From assembly GCA_003231975.1 (NCBI GenBank), contig QIKW01000140.1:1-49868 (forward strand): 49,868 nucleotides of DNA. The letters run 5' to 3'. Positions 32,629 to 41,400 of the stretch are shown in pieces. Source of the stretch: Acidimicrobiia bacterium (lineage in GTDB: Bacteria; Actinomycetota; Acidimicrobiia; Acidimicrobiales; SZUA-35). The notes beneath the pieces were generated by a model, which worked only from the letters and a program-made list of their open reading frames with translations, searched no databases and had not been told where the DNA came from. A program made the position numbers and the translations under genes. The stretch's first letter is position 1, and each line of letters opens with the position of its first letter.

Positions 32629-32655
32629 GCCCCGCCGGCTGGGACTGGTCGAGAT

Positions 32656-33585
32656 TCACTCGGCCTCTTCGGTCGTGCCCTCAAGCTCGGCTAACAGACA
32701 GGCTGCGAACTCGGCGGCATCACACACCAATGCCAGGTCGGCCATTGCCATCATCGGGCAGTGCGGGTCGGTGTTGACACTAATGATGTGTTCTGGTGAG
32801 CCCAGCCCTGCGGTGTGCTGCACGGCCCCCGAGATTCCGAGGGCAATGTAGAGATCTGGATTCACCGCCACCCCGGTTGTTCCGATCTGCCGCTCAAACA
32901 GAACCCAGTTCCAGTCGGTAGCCACTCTGGTAGCCCCAACCGACGCACCCAGTTTCATTCCGATCTGGCCCACTTCGGCCATCGCGCCAATCGATCCCAG
33001 CCCGGCGCCAACGCCAATGATCCGTCTGGCTTCGCCAAGTTCGACTGTTGCCGGGTCTGGTTCCAACTGGGCGATCAGCAGAGGGTTTGGCTGTTCTGTC
33101 GGCGGATCGAGGGAAACAACGACGGTCTCAGGCGGCTCTAGGTTGATGGCGGGGCGAACCGAGCGCACACCAGGTTGGAGCGTGGCAACCACAGGCTCAG
33201 CAATGTCGACATCTTGCAGAACCAGGCCCCCGAGGCGAGCAACCGAGGCCGTGGACTCTGACACCTCAATCGCCCCCGAAATGAGGGGCCTGCCCAGGGC
33301 CGTTGCCAGGTGAGGGGCCAGATCCCTGCCGTCTGGGCAGTGAGGCAGCAGCACGACGCGCTCGCTTGCCAACCGGGGGACTGCGGCAAGCAGGCAGGCG
33401 GCCAGATGGGCGGGGTTGAAACCTTCCGCCTCGGCGATGAAGGCGGTGTGGGCTATGCCTGCGAACGCGGCGACGGTTTGGGCGGGCTCAGAGCCGACCA
33501 ACACCACGGCGCCGCTCGACTCAGCTGCTGCTTCCAAGCCGCCAAGGGGCAGCTCGCCTTGTCTCACCGGGATCACTGCGATCAT
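32656..33585 (-). CDS. Electron transfer flavoprotein alpha subunit (FixB-like), mycofactocin-associated
   Basis: 309 residues. The C-terminal FAD-binding domain is clear: GVGAGLGSIGAMAEVGQIGMKLGASVGATRVATDW, RQIGTTGVAVNPDLYIALGISGAVQHTAG and IISVNTDPHCPMMAMADLALVCDAAEF. The N-terminal half is shorter and divergent from housekeeping ETF alpha. It pairs with the ETF beta encoded 4 kb away on the same strand but in another operon. The ATG overlaps the stop of the upstream FadH/OYE gene (ATGA), so it is translationally coupled to that oxidoreductase, which may be one of its electron donors. Confidence 0.9.
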   Translation of the reverse strand: MIAVIPVRQGELPLGGLEAAAESSGAVVLVGSEPAQTVAAFAGIAHTAFIAEAEGFNPAHLAACLLAAVPRLASERVVLLPHCPDGRDLAPHLATALGRPLISGAIEVSESTASVARLGGLVLQDVDIAEPVVATLQPGVRSVRPAINLEPPETVVVSLDPPTEQPNPLLIAQLEPDPATVELGEARRIIGVGAGLGSIGAMAEVGQIGMKLGASVGATRVATDWNWVLFERQIGTTGVAVNPDLYIALGISGAVQHTAGLGSPEHIISVNTDPHCPMMAMADLALVCDAAEFAACLLAELEGTTEEAE

Positions 33586-35624
33586 CAGCCAGCTCCAACG
33601 AGACCTAGGGCGTCGGCAATCTCGCTTACTGCCCGGTGACCCTCAACGACTGCTGAATGGGCCCGGCGGGGGGCAACGCAGTCGCCGATTCTGCGGAGTA
33701 GCCATTTGCCTGTCGAAGCTGGCTCCTTCAGTTCGAAGTAGAGCTGGTCTGCCGGGCTGGGAGGGGTGGCAAGCACGATCCAGTCTGGTGAGCGTGTCTC
33801 GTTGGTTCCTGTTGGGTGATGAAGCAGAGCAAGCTCTTGGTTTGCGTACCCCATTGCCACCCGATCGGTAGTCTGCACGATTCCCTTCCGGGATGCCCTC
33901 AGCCACCAAGTCTCCATGTCCAACGTGATCCCAAGGTCCTGGCCAACCACCATTCCCTTTGTGATGATCTCAACCGTGCAGCCACGGTCGGCCAGAAGCT
34001 CAGCGGTTGAGGTTGCCTGGTGAAAGCCGAGGTCGTCTATCACAACAACTGAGCCCTCTGGGTTGGCGGCCCCCGAAAGGACATGGACCACATCAACGAT
34101 GTTCGTGGCTTCAGCGGGGGCCCACCACGGACGGTTTGGGGTGGCCCCGGTTGCCACAATCACCGCCTCGGGGTTCAGGCGAGCGACGGCGTCGAGAGTG
34201 CCACGCGAGTTGAGCTGAAGGTCAACCCCGAAACGACGGGCCTCGGCAACGAGGTTTCGGATCATGTCGCCGAACTCTGCCCGGTTGGGGACAGAGGCGG
34301 CCAATCTAACCTGGCCTCCCAGCTGTTCGGTTGCCTCAAGAAGCGTCACAGCCAAACCATTCTGAGAGCCTGAAACCGCGGCTTGAAGACCCGCAGGCCC
34401 GCCGCCAACAACCACCAACCGAAGTTTGGCCCCGCGGCTGGTATTCGAACGCCGCGAGCCTGATCTGGTCGAAGCCTCGACAGCCTCCTTGCCGGTTACG
34501 GGATTCTCGATGCATCCAAGCCACCGGTTCAGGCCCATGCGCCCCACACATTCTTGATTGCAGGAAAGGCAAAGCCTGGTTTCCTCGGCTCGGCCCGCCC
34601 TGGCCTTGGCTGCGAACTGAGCGTCGGCGATTTGGCCCCGCACAACCCCAATCAGGTCGGCGTGACCGTTGGCCAGCGCCCGGTCTGCCTGGAGCGGGTC
34701 TTTGAACCGGCCAACGCCAATCACCGGCAGATCAATTTCGGCTCGGATGGCTGATGGGATGAACATCGCGTACTCAGGAGGGATGTGCATCGATGCCTCA
34801 ATCATGAACAGCGAGGCCGTTGCCACCCCGATGGAGGTGTTGATGTAGTCAATTCGGGAGTCGGATGAGTTAGCGCCGCGGCTCTCGAGCTCCTTTGCCA
34901 CAGCCACCGCTTCGTCGATCGTCGTGCCATGTTCGATTAGTTCGTCACCACACAGTCGCACTCCCAGTGCTTTGTCCGGCCCGATGGCGGCCCGGACGGC
35001 TTCCACGATCTGGTGAAGGAGTCGAGCGCGATTCTCCAGCGGTCCGCCGTACTGATCGGTCCGCTTGTTCGTTGCGGGGGAGAGGAAGCCGCGAACGATT
35101 GAGCTGTGTGAACACTGGAGCTCAATGCCGTCGAAACCGCCAAGCACGCAGCGCTCGGCGATCTCGGCGTAGGCACGGATGATCTGGTCTATCTCGTCCT
35201 GGTTGACAGCCTTTGGAACCTCTCGAAAGAGCGGGTCGGGAACAGCTGACGGAGCCCACAGCGGAAGGCGGGTGTACATGGAACTTGCCTGCCCGCCGTT
35301 GTGGTTGATTTGGGCCAGAATTGGGACACCGTGGCGATGCACGGCTTCGGTAATCTGTTTGTAGCCGGTAACCACTTCGGGCCGGAAGGCATGGATCATC
35401 TTCTCGTACGGCCAGTCGGTTGGGTGGACCGAGTGCTCTTCGGTGATGATCAGGCCCGCTCCTCCCTCGGCCCGTGCCTCGTAGTAGGCAGCGTGTTGGG
35501 CCGACGGCAGGCCGTCTTGGGTGGCGTAGTTGGTGAGGTGGGCGCTGAACACGATCCGGTTGGAAACCGCGATTGGCCCAAGCTGGAGAGGGGTGAACAG
35601 GTACTTGAACTGAGATCCTGTCAT
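33585..35624 (-). CDS. Mycofactocin-system FadH/OYE-family oxidoreductase (a)
   Basis: 679 residues with the architecture of 2,4-dienoyl-CoA reductase. An N-terminal old-yellow-enzyme FMN barrel opens with FTPLQLGPIAVSNRIVFSAHLTNYA and contains HSSIVRGFLSPATNKRTDQYGG. Next is a 4Fe-4S site, CLSCNQECVGRMGLNRWLGC, then a C-terminal FAD/NAD domain starting VVVGGGPAGLQAA. Such enzymes move hydride or electrons between pyridine nucleotide, flavins and an unsaturated substrate. The sequence fits one of the two FadH/OYE families defined by co-occurrence with mycofactocin. It overlaps the paralogue upstream and the ETF alpha gene downstream by 4 nt or less. Confidence 0.88.
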   Translation of the reverse strand: MTGSQFKYLFTPLQLGPIAVSNRIVFSAHLTNYATQDGLPSAQHAAYYEARAEGGAGLIITEEHSVHPTDWPYEKMIHAFRPEVVTGYKQITEAVHRHGVPILAQINHNGGQASSMYTRLPLWAPSAVPDPLFREVPKAVNQDEIDQIIRAYAEIAERCVLGGFDGIELQCSHSSIVRGFLSPATNKRTDQYGGPLENRARLLHQIVEAVRAAIGPDKALGVRLCGDELIEHGTTIDEAVAVAKELESRGANSSDSRIDYINTSIGVATASLFMIEASMHIPPEYAMFIPSAIRAEIDLPVIGVGRFKDPLQADRALANGHADLIGVVRGQIADAQFAAKARAGRAEETRLCLSCNQECVGRMGLNRWLGCIENPVTGKEAVEASTRSGSRRSNTSRGAKLRLVVVGGGPAGLQAAVSGSQNGLAVTLLEATEQLGGQVRLAASVPNRAEFGDMIRNLVAEARRFGVDLQLNSRGTLDAVARLNPEAVIVATGATPNRPWWAPAEATNIVDVVHVLSGAANPEGSVVVIDDLGFHQATSTAELLADRGCTVEIITKGMVVGQDLGITLDMETWWLRASRKGIVQTTDRVAMGYANQELALLHHPTGTNETRSPDWIVLATPPSPADQLYFELKEPASTGKWLLRRIGDCVAPRRAHSAVVEGHRAVSEIADALGLVGAG

Positions 35625-37663
35625 CGGTCGGCGCCCCCGGTCGGCGCCCCAGCGATAGCGGCCCCGGCGGTGAATGTCGAGTTGGTTATCAACAGAGCGG
35701 CGTTGCGTCCCTCGCGAATCGCCTCGGCCACCGAGCGAGGGGCAACCGCGTCGCCAACCACGATGGGCTGGGGGGCGGTTGTGGTGGCCAGCGCATCGGC
35801 TAACGAGGTGCCCGGAAGCCTGGGGCCAGCGTCAATGAGTGCCGCAACGGGAATCTTGAAACGCTCTGCGGTAAATGAGTGCTCCAGCTCGGCGCGGCCG
35901 TTACCGAACGAGCGGAGCTTGACCCTGCGGTGAATGGTTACCCCCGCCTGTTGCAGGCGAACGTTGGAGCCCGCCAAGTCGCCGCTGAGGGCCAGGAGGT
36001 TCCCGGCGATGGCATCTGGGGTTAAGTAGTGAACGGTGTGGCCGGCATCTGCCAGCAGCTCAGCGGCGGCGACGCCGATTGGCCCGCCTACTGGATCCCA
36101 AACCGCAACTGAACTGCCCGCCGGAACCCCAAAATAGGGGTGAGCGAACATCTCGGCAACGTCAACTGTTACTGCTTGGTCGGTTTGGTACGAGGGCAGC
36201 CCGGGCACGCTGCCGGTAGCCAGGATCACATCGCCGGAGAAGGCCGCAACGTCGTCGGGTCCCAACTCAACAGCAACGTCGATTGTCACGCCGTGCCTGA
36301 TGCACTCGGCCTCAAGCCAACGAACCGCCAGCTTCAGCCTGGAGTTGGCCGGGGCGCGGGCCGCAACCAGGGCCATCCCGCCAACTAGCGGGCCGCGTTC
36401 AACGAGGCGCACCGAGCGGCCGTTGATTGCGGCCACCCTGGCTGCCTCCAACCCTGCGGGGCCCGCTCCGACCACCAGAACGCTTGGTTGCTTGGCTGCT
36501 GCCGGCGTTGGGGCCAAGCCAACAGCACGGTCGCTCCCAACAGCATGGTCGGTTGTTTCGTGACCGGCTCTGGGGTTCACAACACACCCAAGAATTGGAT
36601 TGCGGTTGTCTCGCACCTGGCAGAGCTGATTGCACAGCGTGCAGGGGCGAACCTGGGAAGCGTTGCCTGTTTTTAGTTTGGCGACCAGATCCGGGTCGGC
36701 AATCTGCGCTCTGGTCATTTCAACGCCGCTGCAGGTGCCGGTCTCAACCGCCAGCCGTGCCTGATCCAGGTCAACGATCGATCCTTGGGCAAAAACCGGG
36801 GTTGGGCCTGCGGCCTTGACTACCTGGCCTGTCAGATCCAAATTGAAGCCGGGGGGATGGTGCAGGGTTGGCCGAGTTTCGGCGACCGAGAAGATGCCGC
36901 CTCTCACGACCACCAGGTAGTCAACCGCGGCGGCGAGTTCAGGTATCGAGGCAACCGCGTCCTCTGGGGTGATTCCGGCCCAGGGTGCCAGCTCGTCACA
37001 ACTGAGCCGTAGCCCCAATAGGGGCTGCGGACCGAGCAAGGCCCGCACCGCAGCCAGAACTTCCCGGAGGAAGGCAAGCTTGTCTGTGCCGTACCGATCC
37101 TCTCGTCGGTTGGTGAGGCCCGAAAGGAACTGGCGGGCGAGGCTGTGCTGGCCAGCGTTGACCTCAACTCCGGCCAGCCCGGCGTCAACCGCGATCTTGG
37201 CCGAATCGGCGAAGCCCTCGATGACGGCCGAGATGTCTTCTGGCTCCATGATCTTTGGCACTTCGCGGGTATTCACCTCGGGCTCGTCGCTTGGGGCGAA
37301 CAGTGGGCGTTGGTGATAGGCCGAGCTTCCCTGGCCCCCACTATGGCCAAGTGAGGCAACAACCAGAGTGCCCTCAGCACCACAGACGGCTCCGATTTCG
37401 TGCCAGCCTGAGGCTGCTTCCCAGGCGGCCGGGCATCGCTCGTATGGCCAGTCGGAGGGGTGGACCGACGCCGTTTCCGTCACCAGGATCCCGGCGCCTC
37501 CGATTGCTCGCTGCCGGTAGTAGCCAACGTGGCGGGCGCTGAAGGCTCGGCCGTCGCCAAGGTTCGTCTCGTGGGGCCCGAACATGATCCGGTTGGCGGT
37601 TAAGCGCGAACCGATTTGAACTGGGGCCAGCAGGGGATCCGATGAGTTGGGCGACGCTGCCAT
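35621..37663 (-). CDS. Mycofactocin-system FadH/OYE-family oxidoreductase (b)
   Basis: 680 residues, a divergent paralogue of the next gene with the same layout: FMN barrel (PVQIGSRLTANRIMFGPHETNLGDG; HSLARQFLSGLTNRREDRYG), 4Fe-4S site CTLCNQLCQVRDNRNPILGC, and FAD/NAD domain VLVVGAGPAGLEAARVAAINGRSVRLVERG. The two barrels have different catalytic-loop sequences, suggesting different substrates or different halves of one pathway. The downstream paralogue's ATG overlaps this gene's stop (ATGA). Which of the two is family 1 or 2 in the mycofactocin naming I cannot settle by eye. Confidence 0.88.
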   Translation of the reverse strand: MAASPNSSDPLLAPVQIGSRLTANRIMFGPHETNLGDGRAFSARHVGYYRQRAIGGAGILVTETASVHPSDWPYERCPAAWEAASGWHEIGAVCGAEGTLVVASLGHSGGQGSSAYHQRPLFAPSDEPEVNTREVPKIMEPEDISAVIEGFADSAKIAVDAGLAGVEVNAGQHSLARQFLSGLTNRREDRYGTDKLAFLREVLAAVRALLGPQPLLGLRLSCDELAPWAGITPEDAVASIPELAAAVDYLVVVRGGIFSVAETRPTLHHPPGFNLDLTGQVVKAAGPTPVFAQGSIVDLDQARLAVETGTCSGVEMTRAQIADPDLVAKLKTGNASQVRPCTLCNQLCQVRDNRNPILGCVVNPRAGHETTDHAVGSDRAVGLAPTPAAAKQPSVLVVGAGPAGLEAARVAAINGRSVRLVERGPLVGGMALVAARAPANSRLKLAVRWLEAECIRHGVTIDVAVELGPDDVAAFSGDVILATGSVPGLPSYQTDQAVTVDVAEMFAHPYFGVPAGSSVAVWDPVGGPIGVAAAELLADAGHTVHYLTPDAIAGNLLALSGDLAGSNVRLQQAGVTIHRRVKLRSFGNGRAELEHSFTAERFKIPVAALIDAGPRLPGTSLADALATTTAPQPIVVGDAVAPRSVAEAIREGRNAALLITNSTFTAGAAIAGAPTGGADR

Positions 37664-37701
37664 TCGATCAGGAATCGTACTGTTCAGAACGGCTCTTGTG
37701 C

Positions 37702-38397
37702 CTAGGCCACAGCGGCTCGGTCGGCGTCAATCTGAGCTTTCATTGTGGCCAAGGTGCCGCCTCGGAAAGCCTCAACCGTTCTGGTGTAGGCCAGGCGATC
37801 CAGGCCGCCAAGCGCGGCTGCTTCGGCAATTGCAACTTCAACCACCTTGTCGGGATCGACCGCTTGATCCAAGAAGCCTGCCTTCACCGCGCCGGGGCCG
37901 TCGAACAGCCTTGCGTTAACGACAGAGCTCTGGATGAAACGGGGGCTGAGCCGCTGGGTCGCGATCGTCATGGCCCAGCCCGGCAGCACCATGCCTATCG
38001 CCACCTCGTTCAGACCGATCTTTGCCGGCCCGTCCGGCCCAACGCGCACGTCACAGCCAAGCAGCATCAGGGCACCGGCCGCAACGGCGTGGCCCGTGCA
38101 GGCAGCAACCACGGGGAGCCCGCAGCCGAACAACCGACGCACCAGGTCGCCGCCATCGGCTACCAAAGTAACAATCTGGCGCAAATCGCCCGCCTGCATC
38201 ACCCCCAGGTCGAAGCCTCCGCTAAACCTTCCCTCTCGCCCGGCCAGAACCACAGCAACGATTGACTCGTCAGCTTCCGCCTCGGCAACGGCTGCCCCAA
38301 GCTGCTCAATAGCAGCAAACGTGAGCGCGTTCACCTTCCCGTCATCCATCGTGATAACGAAGACGTCGTCAACTCGCTCTGTCCGGATGTGAGGCAT
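37702..38397 (-). CDS. Enoyl-CoA hydratase/isomerase (crotonase) family protein
   Basis: 231 residues with crotonase-fold features: VFVITMDDGKVNALTFAAIEQL, the oxyanion-hole stretch AGREGRFSGGFDLGVM and AACTGHAVAAGALMLLGCDVRVG. The family acts on acyl-CoA esters (hydration, isomerisation, hydrolysis). The catalytic glutamates of true hydratases are not obvious, so the exact reaction is open. First gene of a minus-strand unit with the two FadH/OYE enzymes and ETF alpha (38-nt gap), consistent with an acyl-CoA or alcohol-degradation role. The start has a TACAGT box 6 nt upstream. Confidence 0.85.
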   Translation of the reverse strand: MPHIRTERVDDVFVITMDDGKVNALTFAAIEQLGAAVAEAEADESIVAVVLAGREGRFSGGFDLGVMQAGDLRQIVTLVADGGDLVRRLFGCGLPVVAACTGHAVAAGALMLLGCDVRVGPDGPAKIGLNEVAIGMVLPGWAMTIATQRLSPRFIQSSVVNARLFDGPGAVKAGFLDQAVDPDKVVEVAIAEAAALGGLDRLAYTRTVEAFRGGTLATMKAQIDADRAAVA

Positions 38398-38403
38398 GGC
38401 GGA

Positions 38404-38409
38404 ACTGTA
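38404..38409 (-). promoter_or_regulatory. Putative leaderless -10 box (TACAGT) of the crotonase operon
   Basis: TACAGT on the minus strand ends 6 nt before the crotonase ATG at 38397. No ribosome binding site is seen between them. Confidence 0.4.
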
Positions 38410-38429
38410 TGGGTCTACGAGCCTTGGTG

Positions 38430-41400
38430 TCAGATCGCTTGGCGCACGCCAGGTTTGGTCGACAGCCGCAGGCGGCGGAAGGCAAAGAATCCAACTCCTG
38501 ATCCAACCAGTAGGAATGCCACCCCAACAAGGAACCCGGTGAGGTTCGTGCCCGTGACTGCCAGAATTGGGGGCGGAACGATTCCCATGTCAAGGGTTGG
38601 GTTGTGCTCACCGGCAAGCAGTAAGACCCCCGGGGTTTTGCCTGTTCTGGTGTCGGCGTCAGAGTCCGCTGCATCGTCGCCTCCGGCGTCTGCGGTGGTG
38701 GGCGTTGCCCCAACCGGGATCGTGCTCAGGTCGAAGCAGACCATGTACTCACCAGGAGCCAAGCCTTCGAAGATGTACATGCCATTGGCATCGGTCACGG
38801 TGGTCGCCAGCGGGGTCATGGCGTCGTCGCACAAGTTGACCGTTACCCCAGGAACCGGATCTTCGTCTGGGTCCTGAATTCCGTCGGCGTCGGTGTCGAA
38901 CCAGACCTTGTCGCCAAGCGATGCAGGCGGCAGCAGACCGATGAACAGGTTCAGCAGCGCCTCGCCCGCCCCAAGGGTGACAACGTCTGTCATTCCCGTA
39001 ACTGGGTCTACATCAGAGTCAACGTCGTTGTCTCCCGCATCCTGAGCGGTCACTGTGTAGCCGGGCGGCAGGCTGGTGAGATCCAAACAAAGGCGGTACT
39101 CACCTGGGTCCAACCCTTCGAACAAAAAGTCGCCGTCGGCTCCGGTTGTCGCCGTCGCTCCTGACGAGTCGCACAGGTTTACAACAATTCCCGAGATCGG
39201 CAGCTCGCCAGGATCTCGGATGCCGTCGCGGTTCGCATCAACCCAGATGGACTGACCAAGTGAAGCTGTGCGGTAGAAGCCGAAGTCAACTGTCAGATTG
39301 GACCGATTGTCTGCCAGGTTCGTTGTTTCCCCAGCAGCGTCGTCCTTGCGCTGCTGCTCCTGTAACGGTTCGGCTTCGTCTCCAACCATGATCGAGTTGC
39401 TCATGACGCCGTCGGCATTCGCGGCCGGGTTCAGACCGTTGTCGTCGTTGTCAGAATCGGTGTCGGGGTTAGCCTCGGTCGGAACTGATGAGGTCATTCT
39501 GGCCAGAGCCTGGCCCTCGCCAGACTGGTCTGGAATGTTCACCAGGTACTTACCCGCAGGAAGGTTGGTGAAGCGGTACTTCCCGTTGGCGTCGGTGCTT
39601 GTGCCTGCCAGAAGGGCGCCCTTGGCCCCAGACCCGTCGTCGGCGTACAGCTCAACCGCAACGCCGTTGATGCCAGGTTCGCCGTCTATCGCCATGCCGT
39701 CGTTGTCGGCATCCAGCCAAACCAGGTTGCCAATCTCATACACCTGAGAAGCCAGGATGATCCCAAGATCCCAGTTCGGATCATCCTCCAGCGGGTCAAG
39801 CAACGTTACATCCGTCATGCCGGTGAACGGGTTGGCATCAGAATCAAGCGAGTCGTCTCCTCCCGCGTACTGAGCCGTTGGCAACTGGTCCGCAGGTAGC
39901 GTGCCGAGGTCGAAACAGACCTTGTACGCCCCTGGTGTCAGGAACTCGAACGTGTAGATCCCGTTGGCGTCGGTAGTGGTTGTCTGCACAGTCACCCCGT
40001 TGGCGTCACACAAATTAACTGTGACATCCGGAACACCCAGTTCACCGGGGTCTTGTAGTCCGTTCGCATCGTCGTCAAGCCAAACCCGGTCGCCGATTGA
40101 GGCAGGCTGATAGAAGCCAAAGTCGATCGTTAGGTTTGACAACACGTCGACAAATCCCGCGCTCGGCGGATCGGGGGTCGGGTCGTCCTTGCGTATCGTC
40201 TCGTTGATTGGTTCCGGGCCGGTTAACTGGATCACGCTAGACATCAGGTCGTCTGGCATCAGAGGCGGATCTATCCCGTTGTCGTCGTTGTCGACGTCGC
40301 TGTCTCCGTCTGCCTCGGTTGGGGTGGATGACCGCATTGCGAACAGCGCTTCGCCTGCGCCGAACTGATTTGGAATCAAGACCCCGTAGGCGCCGACTGG
40401 CTGCCCGGTGAACAAGTACCGACCATTCGCATCGGTTAGCTGCTCGTCCACCATGGTTTCCTTGACCCCGTCGAGGCCTAGGTCTCGCCATAGTTGAACC
40501 CGCACGTTTGCAATCCCGGGCTCGCCGGTTTCGGCCATCCCGTCGTTGTCGATGTCGTTCCAGACCAGGTTGCCGATCTCCATTGGGCCTGGCACGAACC
40601 CGGCGTCAAATGAGTGATCGTGTTCGCCGTATCCCTTTGACGTTACGGGAATGGTGAGAGTGAGCGGGTCCATGTCGCTGTCGATCTCGTCGTCGACCCC
40701 CTCGTTGGGGAGGGTGCCAGACAGCAGGTTGGGGATGTTGATGTCGGGGATTCCCGACACGTCTGCCGTTGCTGTTTCAAATGTCACCTCGTAATCGGTG
40801 AACGGCTGCACAAAGAAACTCCAGGTGCCCGAAGCGTCTGTGGTTGTGGTCTGGCCGTCCGACAACCTGACGGTGAGCCCCGGAATTGGAGGCTCGTCCG
40901 GATCTTGGATTCCGTCCTTGTCCCGATCGAACCACGCTCGGTTGCCTATCTGGACCGGAGGCGGCAGACATAGCGCCTCAATGTCTCCGAGGCCGTTGGC
41001 CTTGCCAAGTGTCGAGGGTTGGGGCGTAGATGCATCGCGATATATCTCAAGCGAGTCGTCGTTGGCGCCGGTGTCGTGGTTCAACCAGATGATCCCGCCT
41101 GCATCCAGCCGGCCATCAACAGGGTCTATCTGGGTTGCGGCCGTTGTGTCCGCGCCAGGGATCGCGGCCAGGGAACCCATGAAGTTCTCAGAGTGAAAGG
41201 CATCGCCCTGGGCATTCGCCACGAAGTCAGACCAGTAGAACTCGCCGCCCCCGGGTCCCTGCCCAGAGTTTGGCCCGCCGGGCCCGAATCGTTCAGTGCC
41301 GGTGCCGCTGGAAGTACGACCACCAACAACTCCGCCGCTTTCCAGCACCCACTTTCCGCCTGGAACGTCAGGTGGGGCGGCCCGCAAGATGTCTCCGTTC

